DNA of 47,843 nucleotides from Erythrobacter sp. (lineage in GTDB: Bacteria; Pseudomonadota; Alphaproteobacteria; Sphingomonadales; Sphingomonadaceae): contig NZ_JAMNXL010000008.1 in the NCBI RefSeq assembly GCF_023653175.1, forward strand, positions 1 through 47,843, in the 5' to 3' direction. Under the pieces are notes generated by a model that searched no databases, had not been told where the DNA came from, and worked only from the letters and a program-made list of their open reading frames with translations. Within the stretch, counting starts at the first letter, position 1, and every line of letters begins with the position of its first letter. Shown piece after piece: positions 20,486-29,160 of this stretch. Position numbers and translations under genes: made by a program.

Positions 20486-21502
20486 ATGGCCAGCACCGAT
20501 CTCTCCGCCCCTCCGGGCCGCTTTCCGCCCGGAAGGCTTGCCTTCCCGCACCGCGATCTCACCGGCATCGGCAAGCTGGCGCGGCACGAGATCCTTTATC
20601 TTCTGGATCAGGCCGAGCAGTGGGTCGCGCTTAACCGCCAGAGCGCCAAGCACACCGATCTGCTCGGCGGGCTCACCATCATCAACGCCTTCTTCGAGAA
20701 CTCGACGCGCACGCTGCTGAGCTTCGAGATCGCGGGCAAGCGGCTGGGGGCGGACGTGGTCAACATGCACGCCGCGACCTCGAGTGTGAAGAAGGGCGAG
20801 ACGCTGATCGACACCGCGATCACATTGAACGCAATGCGCGCCGATGCGATCGTGATCCGGCATGGCTCCTCGGGAGCGACCGGGCTGATCGCGGACAAGG
20901 TCGATTGTCCGGTGCTCAACGCGGGCGACGGGCAGCACGAACACCCCACCCAGGCGCTGCTCGATGCGCTGACGCTGCGCCACGCTCTGGCCGAACGGGG
21001 CGAGGGGGCGGAGGACTTCACCGGCCTCAACGTCGTGATCTGCGGCGACATCCTCCACAGCCGGGTGGCGCGTTCGAACATCCTGTGCCTGACCGCGCTG
21101 GGCGCGAGGGTGCGCGTCTGCGCGCCGCCCGCACTGATGCCGCAGGGTGTCGAGGCGATGGGGGTGGAGGTACACCACCGCTTCGACGATGCGCTCGATG
21201 GCGCGGAGGTTGTGATGATGCTGCGCCTGCAATCGGAGCGCATGACCGGGCAGTTCATCCCGTCCCCACGCGAATATCGCCATCTCTACGGGCTGACCAC
21301 CAAGCGTCTCGCGCTCGCCCGGCCGGGTGCCTTGGTGATGCACCCGGGCCCCATGAACCGCGGCGTCGAGATCGACAGCGAGGTCGCCGATCTGGCAGGC
21401 CGCTCGCTGATCACGCGGCAGGTCGAGATGGGCGTGGCGATCCGCATGGCGTGTCTCGATGTGCTAACGCGCGGTGCGCGCGGGCTGGAGGGCTGGGCAT
21501 GA
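20486..21502 (+). CDS. pyrB: aspartate carbamoyltransferase catalytic subunit
   Basis: Cytoplasmic enzyme of de novo pyrimidine synthesis that joins carbamoyl phosphate and aspartate. Motifs: the carbamoyl-phosphate loop [31 protein letters not shown] and the C-terminal [15 protein letters not shown] 20486 gives 338 residues with a roughly 30-residue N-terminal extension compared with the E. coli catalytic chain, a length like that of Pseudomonas PyrB, which assembles with a dihydroorotase-like partner. The ORF-track start at 20366 lies against the sppA start and is rejected. pyrB overlaps the following pyrC-like gene by ATGA, supporting a joint complex. No pyrI regulatory gene is seen. No strong Shine-Dalgarno sequence precedes the start. 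Confidence 0.96.
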   Translation: MASTDLSAPPGRFPPGRLAFPHRDLTGIGKLARHEILYLLDQAEQWVALNRQSAKHTDLLGGLTIINAFFENSTRTLLSFEIAGKRLGADVVNMHAATSSVKKGETLIDTAITLNAMRADAIVIRHGSSGATGLIADKVDCPVLNAGDGQHEHPTQALLDALTLRHALAERGEGAEDFTGLNVVICGDILHSRVARSNILCLTALGARVRVCAPPALMPQGVEAMGVEVHHRFDDALDGAEVVMMLRLQSERMTGQFIPSPREYRHLYGLTTKRLALARPGALVMHPGPMNRGVEIDSEVADLAGRSLITRQVEMGVAIRMACLDVLTRGARGLEGWA

Positions 21503-22734
21503 GGCAAGCGCAGGCCCTCGCCATCACCAACGCGCAGTTGGTCACTCGTGCGGGGGTGGTTGACGGTGCATTGCGCTGTCGTGACGGGGTCATTGACGCG
21601 GTCGGTGCCGACGTTGCCCCGCAAGATGGCGACGAAGTGATTGATGCGCGCGGCAAGCTGCTCGCCCCCGGCCTCGTCGATCTCGGGGTTTTCGCGGTCG
21701 ACAAGCCCGCCTTCCATTTCGGCGGGATCACCCGCGCCGCGCTGATGCCCGACCAGTCGCCCCCGCTCGATCTGCCGAGCCGCGTCGGCTTCATCGCCAA
21801 GAGCGGCAAGCCCGATCTGTGGGTGCATCCGCTGGCCGCCGCCACGCGCGGGCTAGAAGGGCGCGAGCTTGCCGAACTGGCGCTGATGCAGGATGCGGGC
21901 GCGCGCGGGATCGCCACCGGGCGGCGCTGGATCGCCGATAGCGGCGTGATGCTGAGGCTGCTGCAATATGCCGCGATGCTCGGCCTTGTGGTTGTGACCC
22001 ATGCCGAGGACGGGGGGCTGGCCGGAGACGCCGCCGCCACCGCGGGCGAGATCGCGACCCGGCTCGGCCTCCCCGCCGCGCCCGCCGAGGCCGAGGCGCT
22101 CGCCATCGCCCGCGACATCGCGCTTGCGGAACTTGCCGGGGCGCGGCTGCATATCCGGCAGGTGACCACCACACGCGGCTTCGATCTGGTGCGCGAGGCG
22201 AAGGCGCGGGGGCTGCCCGTGACCTGCGGGATCACGCCGGCGCACTTCATGCTTTCCGACCTCGCCACCGCCGATTTCCGCACCTTCACCCGCCTCTCGC
22301 CCCCCTTGCGCACCGAGGCCGACCGGCAGGCGGCGCTCGCGGCAATCGCCGATGGCACGGTGGACGTGATCGCCAGCGGCCACGATCCGCGCGGGCCCGA
22401 GGACAAGCGCCTGCCCTTCGCCGATGCCGCCCCCGGTATGGCCGGGGCCGAGACGCTGCTCGCGATGACATTGGGTCTGGTGCGCGACGGCGTGATCGAT
22501 ACGGCGCACGCCTTCGCGCTGCTGGCGACCAATCCTGCAAAGCTCCTCGGGGTGCCGGCAGGCGCGCTTGCCGAAGGTCTGGAGGCCGACCTCGTCCTCA
22601 TCGACGCGCAAGCGCCGTGGATCATCGACCGCCGCAAGATGGAGGCGACCGCCGACAACACGCCCTTCGACCGTCAGGGCGCACAGGGGCGGGTGCTGGG
22701 GCTGTGGAAGGGTGGCGTCAGGCTCGGCGCATAA
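21499..22734 (+). CDS. pyrC: dihydroorotase-like protein lacking most metal ligands (PyrC'/PyrX type)
   Basis: Amidohydrolase-fold protein of 411 residues directly coupled to pyrB. In active dihydroorotases the first metal site reads DxHxH after PGLVD; here it reads [14 protein letters not shown], with both histidines gone. The TPHH site is TPAHF, and the catalytic DHAPH site is GHDPR, so the catalytic Asp is Gly. The metal-ligand His in THAEDGG remains. By established knowledge of Pseudomonas, such proteins are inactive dihydroorotases that stabilise the ATCase complex. I therefore expect a structural partner of PyrB, with an active PyrC encoded elsewhere. The longer ORF from 20905 is a shadow across pyrB. 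Confidence 0.9.
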   Translation: MRQAQALAITNAQLVTRAGVVDGALRCRDGVIDAVGADVAPQDGDEVIDARGKLLAPGLVDLGVFAVDKPAFHFGGITRAALMPDQSPPLDLPSRVGFIAKSGKPDLWVHPLAAATRGLEGRELAELALMQDAGARGIATGRRWIADSGVMLRLLQYAAMLGLVVVTHAEDGGLAGDAAATAGEIATRLGLPAAPAEAEALAIARDIALAELAGARLHIRQVTTTRGFDLVREAKARGLPVTCGITPAHFMLSDLATADFRTFTRLSPPLRTEADRQAALAAIADGTVDVIASGHDPRGPEDKRLPFADAAPGMAGAETLLAMTLGLVRDGVIDTAHAFALLATNPAKLLGVPAGALAEGLEADLVLIDAQAPWIIDRRKMEATADNTPFDRQGAQGRVLGLWKGGVRLGA

Positions 22735-22770
22735 AAGAAAACTCCCGGACAGCGCTGGGCTGTCCGGGAG
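22733..22770 (-). terminator. intrinsic terminator of the ParA-RHH-SPOR operon
   Basis: A perfect 12-bp inverted repeat (CTCCCGGACAGC at 22742-22753 and its complement at 22759-22770, 5-base loop) is followed on the minus strand by TTTTCTTTTA. It lies 33 bases after the stop of the minus-strand SPOR gene and just overlaps the end of pyrC. On the plus strand there is no T run, so it mainly serves the minus strand. Confidence 0.88.
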
Positions 22771-22802
22771 CAGGGGTGCTCATTCCTGTTACGGAAATCT
22801 TC

Positions 22803-24221
22803 TTAGCGGCTGCGGGTTGCAACCTGCACGTCGCGCTTGACCGCACCGGCCGGCGGGGTCGAGGCGGCGTAGGCGAAGCAGCCGCGGCCCGCCGACTTCA
22901 CCGTCCCGCACAGCGCGCGGGCGCTCTGCGAGGTGAAGCCGTCGGCGGCGACGCGCCAATAGGTCTTGCCGCTCACCACCGCTTCGGTGATCACCGGCTT
23001 GCGGTCCTTCAATTGCGGGAACTTGGCCTGCAGCGTGCTCCAGCCGCGCTGGGCTTCGGCCTTGCTGACATAGGAGCCGAGCTGGACGAGGTGCGTGGCA
23101 GGGCCCTTCTCGACCGGCGCCGGCGCCGGAGCAGCGGCGGCCGTGGTCGCGGCCATGCGGCGCTGCGATGCGGCAGGGACCACGCGCGGGGCGGCAGGTG
23201 GAACAGGCGCGCGCACTGCCGCAGGAGCGGCGGCGGGCAGCGGCTGAACCACCGGGTTGGAGACGAACTGGATCCCCGTTGCGACGGGTGCAGCCGCGGC
23301 GAAGGTCACAATCGGCTGTTCGGTTGCCGCTTCGGGCGCAGGCGCAGGCGCAGTGAAGGCGGCGGTGAAGGTCGCGGAAGGGGCCGGATCGATCACCTGC
23401 ACCGGCTCGGGCGCCGGCTCGGCCGCGGCCAGCGCCACGTCGGCGTCGACATCGGCTTCGGCAACCATCATGTCCTGCGCCAGGAAATTGGCGAGCGCGA
23501 GGTGCTGCGGCTGTCCGGCATCGGCGCGCGGCGCCACGTCGAGCAGTGCGGCAACCCGCTGCGGTGCCATTTCCGGGGCGCTCATCTGGGCCCATTCGCC
23601 AAGCCGCGTTTCGAGCTGGTCGGCAGGCACGTCCTCGGCCGCCATCACCCGCGCCGCGCGCCAGTTGCCGGCGAGTGCATAGGTATAAGCGAGGTTCTGG
23701 CGCAGCTTGGGGGTCGCTTCCTCGGCGCTGCGCACCGCGCCCACCAGCACGCCCACGCCGCGTTCGGGCTGCCCGGCGAGTGCCAGCGCAAGGCCGAGAT
23801 CGGCCGGATCGATCGCGGCCGAATAGCCGTCGAGCATCCCGATGGCCGCCTGCGAATCGCCAATGGCGATCTTGGCGAGTGCAAAGCTCAGCACGGTGCG
23901 CGGGTTGCTGTCACCAAGTTCGATCGCGTCGCCGAAGGTGATTGCGGCCGCTTCGAAGCGGCCCGCCTCGAGATAGGCAGCGCCCAGCAGCGCGCGGTAG
24001 CCGGAATTGCGCCCGTCGGCCTGCACCGCCGCTTCGGCGTGCTTGATGGCCTTTTCGACCTTGCCCTTGGCGAGCGCTTCCTGCGCGTTTGCGAAGGAGG
24101 TCTCGGCGCGCGGTGCGGCCGAGGCCGGCGTGCCAACGAAGGCCAGCCCCGCGATCGCAGTGGTGACGGCCAGCGCAAGCCGCGGCGAGTTCTTCCGTCC
24201 GGTTTTGATGCTGCGGTCCAT
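22803..24221 (-). CDS. exported TPR and SPOR domain protein
   Basis: A 472-residue protein with a clear signal peptide (basic start, hydrophobic core, cleavage near TPASA-AP at about residue 36). Residues 40-230 contain TPR-like helices (NAQEALAKGKVEKAIKHAEA, then SGYRALLGAAYLEAGRFEAA). A long Pro/Ala linker follows (about 260-385), and the C-terminal 80 residues form a SPOR domain (HLVQLGSYVSKAEAQRGW and TYWRVAADGF). SPOR domains bind denuded peptidoglycan, usually at division septa, so an envelope role at the septum is likely. ATG 24221 is chosen over GTG 24254 because GGGGGA lies just upstream. It is the third gene after parA and the ribbon-helix-helix gene and is followed by a strong terminator. 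Confidence 0.85.
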   Translation of the reverse strand: MDRSIKTGRKNSPRLALAVTTAIAGLAFVGTPASAAPRAETSFANAQEALAKGKVEKAIKHAEAAVQADGRNSGYRALLGAAYLEAGRFEAAAITFGDAIELGDSNPRTVLSFALAKIAIGDSQAAIGMLDGYSAAIDPADLGLALALAGQPERGVGVLVGAVRSAEEATPKLRQNLAYTYALAGNWRAARVMAAEDVPADQLETRLGEWAQMSAPEMAPQRVAALLDVAPRADAGQPQHLALANFLAQDMMVAEADVDADVALAAAEPAPEPVQVIDPAPSATFTAAFTAPAPAPEAATEQPIVTFAAAAPVATGIQFVSNPVVQPLPAAAPAAVRAPVPPAAPRVVPAASQRRMAATTAAAAPAPAPVEKGPATHLVQLGSYVSKAEAQRGWSTLQAKFPQLKDRKPVITEAVVSGKTYWRVAADGFTSQSARALCGTVKSAGRGCFAYAASTPPAGAVKRDVQVATRSR

Positions 24222-24277
24222 GGTCAAAGTCCCCCGTAGATCCTGTTGGTTCACGTTGTGGTGGTGGTTGCGGGCGC

Positions 24278-25006
24278 TCAGTGGCGCTTCAGGTGATTGG
24301 CGATGACGTCGAGCTCGTCATACTCGGCGAGCAGACGGTCGAGCGCCTCGGTCACGAGCACCTGGGCGCTGACGCCCTGCATGGTCGCGGCGAGGCGCAG
24401 CTTGAGATGGCGGTCGGCGTCGAGTCGCAGAGTGAAGGCGGCGCGGCGGGCAGATTGCGGCGCGACCACGCGCACTCTCACGGCAGCGCGAGGCGCTGCG
24501 GCGGGCATGGGCGCAGGCTGCGGCTCGGGAAGGGTGATGTGCGGGGCGAGCGGCGAGTAGATCGCGGTGTCCGCTTCCTCGCCCTCTTCATCCTCATCGT
24601 AACCCGCAGAACCGTAATTGGCACCGTCGAGGGCTTCGTCGTAGAGCGTTTCGCCGTCTTCGTAGTCGTCGTATTCGTCGGTCTCGGGGCCGGTCATCGC
24701 CGCATCGGCAAGCACGCGCTCTTCGAGGCGGCGCTGCTGACGACGGATTATCGGACCGGGTCCCGCAGTGGTCGGACCGGCGGCGAGGTCGGCGCTGATC
24801 GGCACGATGTCCGCGCCGCCTTCACCTTCCGAATCGCCCCCCATGTCGTGGCCCATGTCGTTCCAGCCGAGATCCTCGAGCTTGTCTTCGGGCACGACCG
24901 ATTCCTCGGTAACCAGCGGCGCGACCTGCGGACGCATCGCGGGCTTGGCGCCGCCCTTGCGTGCCAGCAGCGAGGGGCCGAGCGAGGCGAAACCGGAATC
25001 CGACAT
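24278..25006 (-). CDS. acidic protein with C-terminal ribbon-helix-helix-like domain, ParA partner candidate
   Basis: A 242-residue protein that I do not recognise by name. Residues 1-165 are low-complexity and strongly acidic (for example DEYDDYEDGETLYDE), probably disordered. The last 60 residues read as a ribbon-helix-helix fold: a strand (RRAAFTLRLDADRHL) and two helices (KLRLAATMQGVSAQVLVTEALDRLLAEY). Such domains bind DNA as dimers and occur in ParB-like partners of plasmid ParA proteins. It follows the ParA gene by 18 bases and precedes the TPR/SPOR gene by 56, so the three are one operon. DNA binding and partnership with ParA are inferences. Confidence 0.75.
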   Translation of the reverse strand: MSDSGFASLGPSLLARKGGAKPAMRPQVAPLVTEESVVPEDKLEDLGWNDMGHDMGGDSEGEGGADIVPISADLAAGPTTAGPGPIIRRQQRRLEERVLADAAMTGPETDEYDDYEDGETLYDEALDGANYGSAGYDEDEEGEEADTAIYSPLAPHITLPEPQPAPMPAAAPRAAVRVRVVAPQSARRAAFTLRLDADRHLKLRLAATMQGVSAQVLVTEALDRLLAEYDELDVIANHLKRH

Positions 25007-25024
25007 GGCCGTCAGCGCCTTCGC

Positions 25025-25750
25025 TTACTGCGCCACCCGGCGGCCGAAGCCCCCGGCGGGACGCGGCACGCCGCCCATGTGCTGGTGACCCGCACCATTG
25101 GGAGCAGGCGCGAACACGGTGCGGCGGAAATTCTTCTCGAGGCGGTCGGCAATATAGCGCCACAGCGCGGCGATCTCGGCGGCCGAGCGGCTTTCGGGGT
25201 CGACCTCCATCACTGTCCGGCCATCGATCATCGAGGCGGCGAAATCGGTGCGGTGGTGCAGCGTGATCGGCGCGACGGTGCCGTGCTGCGACAGCGCGAC
25301 CGCGGCTTCCGAGGTGATCTTGGCCTTGGGCGTGGCCGCGTTGACGACGAACACCAGTGGCTTGCCCGCACGCTCGCACAGGTCGACCGTGGCGCCCACG
25401 GCGCGCAGATCGTGCGGCGACGGACGGGTCGGCACGACGATCAGTTCGGCGACCGAGATCACCGACTGGATCGCCATGGTGATCGCGGGCGGCGTGTCGA
25501 TCACCGCCAGCTTGAAGCCCTGCTGGCGCAGGACGGCAAGGTCATTGGCAAGGCGCGCGACGGTGGTCTGGGCGAAGGCGGGATATTCCGCCTCGCGCTC
25601 GTTCCACCAGTCCGCGAGGGAGCCTTGCGGGTCGATATCGATCAGCACCACCGGGCCGGCGCCTGCGCGCTGGGCCTGGACGGCGAGATGTCCGGACAGG
25701 GTGGTCTTGCCCGATCCACCTTTCTGCGATGCCAAAGCGAGTACACGCAA
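25025..25750 (-). CDS. ParA/MinD family ATPase
   Basis: A 241-residue P-loop ATPase of the ParA group. It has the deviant Walker A motif with the signature lysine (KGGSGKTT, about residues 10-17), Walker A' (VLIDIDPQGS) and Walker B (LAVIDTPPA). These proteins dimerise with ATP, bind DNA non-specifically and position cargo such as plasmids, chromosomes or protein clusters. It is shorter than MipZ and not next to parB, so it is neither the chromosome-segregation ParA nor clearly MipZ. It heads the minus-strand operon with the ribbon-helix-helix and SPOR genes and is divergent from a second SPOR gene. The cargo is unknown; the context suggests an envelope or division task. Confidence 0.9.
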   Translation of the reverse strand: MRVLALASQKGGSGKTTLSGHLAVQAQRAGAGPVVLIDIDPQGSLADWWNEREAEYPAFAQTTVARLANDLAVLRQQGFKLAVIDTPPAITMAIQSVISVAELIVVPTRPSPHDLRAVGATVDLCERAGKPLVFVVNAATPKAKITSEAAVALSQHGTVAPITLHHRTDFAASMIDGRTVMEVDPESRSAAEIAALWRYIADRLEKNFRRTVFAPAPNGAGHQHMGGVPRPAGGFGRRVAQ

Positions 25751-25839
25751 CGCCTGGGTCCCCCATGGATTGATCCGTTGCGCCGCTGCCCCATTGCAGC
25801 GCCCGACAACGGCTGGATGGACACGGGATCGCAGGATAC

Positions 25840-25852
25840 CCCTAATTTAGGG
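25840..25852. promoter_or_regulatory. short palindrome in the divergent parA / SPOR promoter region
   Basis: CCCTAA and TTAGGG flank a single central T in the 273-base gap between the divergent parA-like gene and the Sel1/SPOR gene. It is followed by GTTAAC. It could be an operator for a dimeric regulator, possibly the ribbon-helix-helix protein encoded next door. Nothing but symmetry and position supports this. Confidence 0.3.
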
Positions 25853-26023
25853 TTAACATGCTGGCCCTGCTCGGAATGGTAGTTGCGGCAAGGCGGGTGG
25901 TCGGCGGCGTGCCGCGCTTGGCCTGAGCGCTGTGCAACCATTTGCTAACCGTGTTCGGCTAAGCAGCGATCGGCTTTATGTACGCTTACGCTGCTCCCAG
26001 CACCAACAGGCGAGACTCGATCG

Positions 26024-27133
26024 ATGGCACGGTTCATGACGGCAGGATCCAAGAAGGCGATGATGGCAGGCGCGGCCCTGGTCGGTGCGGCAGGGGCGCT
26101 GCTGGCGGCGGCGCCCGCGCTCGCGGACGTCAAGGCCGGGGTCGATGCATGGACGGCGGGCGACTTTGCGCGCGCCGTAGTCGAATGGCAGGGCCCGGCT
26201 GCGGCCGGCGATCCCGATGCGCTGTTCAACCTCGCGCAGGCCTATCGACTCGGACGCGGGGTCGAGATCGACAATGCCCGCGCCCGCCAGCTCTATGAAC
26301 AGGCCGCGGCGCTCGGCCATGTCAAGGCCGCCGACAATTTCGGGCTGATGCTGTTCCAGGAAGGCGAGCAACAGAAGGCCATGCCGCTGATCCAGGCTGC
26401 CGCCGACCGCGGCGATCCGCGCGCGCAATATGTGCTGGGCCTGTCGCACTTCAACGCCGATTACGCCCCGCGCGACTGGACGCGCGCCTATGCGCTGATG
26501 ACGCTGGCCAACAGCTCCGGCCTGCCGCAGGCGCGCGAGGCGCTGGCGCAGATGGACAAATATGTGCCCCAGGCCCAGCGCGCCCAGGCCCAGTCGCTGG
26601 CCCGCGAGCTCGAGGCCGGAGCGCGGTCGCAGCGCCAGGCCGAGCTCGCCGCTGCCGAACTCGCTACCCGACCGGCCGCTTCGGTGGTTCCGGCAGTTGC
26701 CGCCGCGCCCACGCCGAAGCCCGCCACCAAACCGCCGGTCGTGACGGTCGCTGCCGCCGCGCCCAAGCCGATGGGCCTGCCGCCCGCACCCAAGCCAATC
26801 ACTTCGGCTCCGGCTCCGGCGCCAGCGCAAGTCACGCTCGCCTCCGCCCCCAAGGGCTCGACCGTCACCCCCGTTCCGGCCGCGCTTGCTCCCCGCAAGC
26901 AGGGCAGCTGGCGCGTGCAGCTCGGCGCCTTCGGGGTCGCGGGCAATGCCGACAAGCTGTGGAGCCAGCTCGGCGGCCATGCCGCGCTGGCGGGCACGCG
27001 CAAGACGCTGGTGCCGAGCGGCAATCTCACCCGCCTGCTTGCCACCGGCTTTGCCAGCGAAGCCGAAGCGGGCCGCGCCTGCGCTGCCCTCAAGCGCGAG
27101 GGCAAGGCCTGCGTCGTCGCCGGGCAGGGCTGA
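26024..27133 (+). CDS. exported Sel1-like repeat and SPOR domain protein
   Basis: A 369-residue protein with a signal peptide (cleavage near APALA-DV at about residue 35). Residues 38-180 are Sel1-like/TPR repeats (GDPDALFNLAQAYRLGRGVE, then GDPRAQYVLGLSHFNADY). A Pro/Ala-rich linker covers about 205-295. The C-terminus is a SPOR domain (GSWRVQLGAFGVAGNADKLW, ending AALKREGKACVV). It should be periplasmic and bind septal peptidoglycan. It faces the parA operon across a shared 273-base regulatory gap and has the same exported, repeat-plus-SPOR design as the third gene of that operon. Start ATG 26024 is uncertain; ATG 26036 is also in frame and gives the same signal peptide core. Confidence 0.85.
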   Translation: MARFMTAGSKKAMMAGAALVGAAGALLAAAPALADVKAGVDAWTAGDFARAVVEWQGPAAAGDPDALFNLAQAYRLGRGVEIDNARARQLYEQAAALGHVKAADNFGLMLFQEGEQQKAMPLIQAAADRGDPRAQYVLGLSHFNADYAPRDWTRAYALMTLANSSGLPQAREALAQMDKYVPQAQRAQAQSLARELEAGARSQRQAELAAAELATRPAASVVPAVAAAPTPKPATKPPVVTVAAAAPKPMGLPPAPKPITSAPAPAPAQVTLASAPKGSTVTPVPAALAPRKQGSWRVQLGAFGVAGNADKLWSQLGGHAALAGTRKTLVPSGNLTRLLATGFASEAEAGRACAALKREGKACVVAGQG

Positions 27134-27230
27134 GCTTGCGCCCGGGATCCGGCGCCGCCTGACGCACCGCCTTTCCCAAGCTGGCGGGAGTCGCTAAGCT
27201 CGCCCCGTTCAGTCGGACCGGGGATCAGCC

Positions 27231-28517
27231 ATGGATACACCGCTGTCGCCGGGCGCGGCCGAGCAAGGCGCCCCAGGGCTCGCCCCGACTGAGAGCGGCG
27301 CGCGCATCGACACGCTCGATTTCATCCGCGGCATCGCTGTGATGGGCATCCTCGCCGCCAACATCATCGCCTTCGGTCAGCCGTTCGAGGCCTATATCTA
27401 TCCGGGTGCGTTCCGCACCGATCCGGCCGACCCGGGCGGATGGCTGTGGATCACGCAGTTCGTTCTGATCGACGGCAAGATGCGCGGGCTCTTCACCCTG
27501 CTGTTCGGGGCTGGCCTGTATCTCTTCATGGAGAAGGCGTGGGCGCGCGGGGCAAGCGTGGGACTTCAGGCATGGCGGCTGGCCATCCTGATGCTTTTCG
27601 GCCTGATCCACTTCTTCCTGATCTGGAACGGCGACATCCTGTTTTCCTACGCGCTGTTCGGCTTTGTCACGCTCGCTTGCCTCGGGTGGAGCGCGCGGGC
27701 GCAGGCGACGGTCGCGCTCGCAGGCTACATCACCGGCGTGGCGTTTTGTGCGGTCACCTACACTTTCCCGTGGCTGATCCTGGACACGCCCTTCGGCCAG
27801 TCGAGTCCGGCACTGACGGAGCAGCGGGAGCCGCTTTCGGCCGTGGTCGATGCGGCGCTGGCGAGCGGCGAAGTTCCCGCCAACATGATCGCCGCCGGCG
27901 ATTACGCGGCGCTGGTCGCGTATCGCGTGACAACGGAATGGATGGAACCCCTGAACAATGCGCTGCTGTTCGGGTGGGAAACCCTGCCGCTGATGGTCCT
28001 TGGCGTGGCGCTGTACCGGCTCGGGTTCTTCCATGGCGCCTTCGGCCGACGCCGGATGGTGGTCTGGGGCTGGATCGGAGTGATCGCGGGCGGGGTCGGC
28101 CACCTTGCCATCGGGCTCGTCATGAAGGCGGGGGGCTTCACCTATTTCGGCGGCGTCGCGGCGTTTCTGGGCCTCAGCCCGCTGCCGAGGCTGTGGATGG
28201 TGGTGGGGCTGGCCGCCCTGCTGGTCGCCTATGCGCCTTCCGCGACCGGCTGGCTGGGCGACCGCGTGCGCGCCGCGGGCCGCGCGGCCTTCACCAATTA
28301 TCTGGGCACCTCGATCGTGATGATGTTCGTCTTCCAGGGTTGGGCGCTGGGGCTGTTCGGCCAGTTGAACCGTCCGCAACTCTACATCGTGGTGGCGCTG
28401 GCGTGTATCGTGATGCTGGCGTGGTCGAAGCCGTGGCTCGATCGCTACAACTACGGCCCGCTGGAGTGGCTGTGGCGGTGCCTGACCTACCGGCGGGTGT
28501 TTCCGCTGCGGAAATGA
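27231..28517 (+). CDS. DUF418 family membrane protein (YeiB-like)
   Basis: A 428-residue inner-membrane protein with about ten hydrophobic segments. It opens with the family pattern RIDTLDFIRGIAVMGILAANI and has KMRGLFTLLFGAGLYL and the C-terminal DUF418 region (GRAAFTNYLGTSIVMMFVF, ending in PLEWLWRCLTYRR). The family is related to acyltransferase_3 membrane proteins, but its function is not established. GGGGAT lies about seven bases before the start codon. It is monocistronic, between the Sel1/SPOR gene and the gene-poor stretch before bfd. Confidence 0.9.
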   Translation: MDTPLSPGAAEQGAPGLAPTESGARIDTLDFIRGIAVMGILAANIIAFGQPFEAYIYPGAFRTDPADPGGWLWITQFVLIDGKMRGLFTLLFGAGLYLFMEKAWARGASVGLQAWRLAILMLFGLIHFFLIWNGDILFSYALFGFVTLACLGWSARAQATVALAGYITGVAFCAVTYTFPWLILDTPFGQSSPALTEQREPLSAVVDAALASGEVPANMIAAGDYAALVAYRVTTEWMEPLNNALLFGWETLPLMVLGVALYRLGFFHGAFGRRRMVVWGWIGVIAGGVGHLAIGLVMKAGGFTYFGGVAAFLGLSPLPRLWMVVGLAALLVAYAPSATGWLGDRVRAAGRAAFTNYLGTSIVMMFVFQGWALGLFGQLNRPQLYIVVALACIVMLAWSKPWLDRYNYGPLEWLWRCLTYRRVFPLRK

Positions 28518-28935
28518 GTGCAAAGCACATCCATCTTTGCTTAGTACGGAGAGGCAGGGGAATACCGAAGCGTAAGCCACTAGGTTTCGGTCGTAATGGA
28601 CTGACGATGCGTCCACCGCCGGCTACAACTCTCGGATCTTCACCAGCATTCCGGGCCGAACTAAGAGCCCAGCGAGCTAAGGAGGCATCTGAGCTTGCCG
28701 AACGATCAGAGCGTAAGTGGTACCGATCAGTCATCAAAAAATTTGGGATCGAGAGAGCAGCCCATTTTGGCGTGCCCCGGTCGATGATTGACGCAGCTAG
28801 GCGCGGCGCCAAGCACCACGTCAAAAGGACCGGATGGGCGATTGATCTCTGCCAGCAGCCAAACACCCTTGCTATTAAGAATGGTTCGCATACATTGCCT
28901 CCTGCAAACGCTTCGCAGGAAAGATTCGCACGCCC
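28518..28935 (+). other. AT-richer stretch without a convincing gene; possible gene remnant
   Basis: This 418-base gap is visibly less GC-rich than its surroundings. A frame opening at ATG 28607 encodes a plausible basic segment (ERKWYRSVIKKFGIERAAHF, then VPRSMIDAARRGAKHH), but it continues through bfd in another frame to 29125, so it cannot be a normal intact gene. I recognise no family. It may be the decayed end of an acquired gene or simply a long leader. Just before bfd, CCTGC and GCAGG can pair in a small hairpin (about 28900-28919). No tRNA or other known RNA is seen. Confidence 0.4.
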
Positions 28936-29136
28936 ATGTACATCTGCATTTGCAATGCCATCCGTGAGAATGATTTGCGCAAAGCCGCGCTCGCCTGCGA
29001 CGGCGACGCGGAGGCGACCTATGCCTGCCTCGGCAAGCGCCCCAATTGCGGCCAGTGCCTTGAAGAGGCGCAGGAAATCATCGACGCCGAGCGCGCGGCG
29101 GCGCGTTGCGATTTCCTCGCAGTAGAAGCCGCCTGA
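28936..29136 (+). CDS. bfd: bacterioferritin-associated ferredoxin Bfd
   Basis: A 66-residue [2Fe-2S] protein with four cysteines in the BFD arrangement: CIC at residues 4-6, and two more in NCGQC about 32 residues later. Bfd passes electrons to the heme of bacterioferritin so that stored ferric iron can be released. The bfr gene starts 137 bases downstream, which supports the assignment. The start codon opens directly into the conserved MYICICNAI. Confidence 0.95.
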   Translation: MYICICNAIRENDLRKAALACDGDAEATYACLGKRPNCGQCLEEAQEIIDAERAAARCDFLAVEAA

Positions 29137-29143
29137 CCCGCGA

Positions 29144-29160
29144 TTGCGAACGGATCGCAA
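29144..29160. promoter_or_regulatory. candidate iron-regulator site upstream of bfr
   Basis: TTGCGA and TCGCAA form a perfect 6-bp inverted repeat around five bases in the 137-base bfd-bfr gap. Two further TTCGCAAA copies follow at about 29169 and 29256. Fur and Irr sites in alphaproteobacteria are AT-richer palindromes, and this does not clearly match either, so the regulator is unnamed. Confidence 0.35.

Noticed and set aside
24278-25750. Calling the ParA and ribbon-helix-helix pair the chromosomal parAB or MipZ
   Set aside because: No ParB-type helix-turn-helix protein is present, no rsmG/gidB neighbours are seen, and the ATPase is shorter than MipZ.
27440-29125. 561-residue plus-strand ORF covering DUF418 gene and bfd in another frame
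   Set aside because: Most of it is an Arg/Gly-rich shadow of the DUF418 gene, and its end overlaps bfd out of frame; only the middle part is mentioned as a possible remnant.
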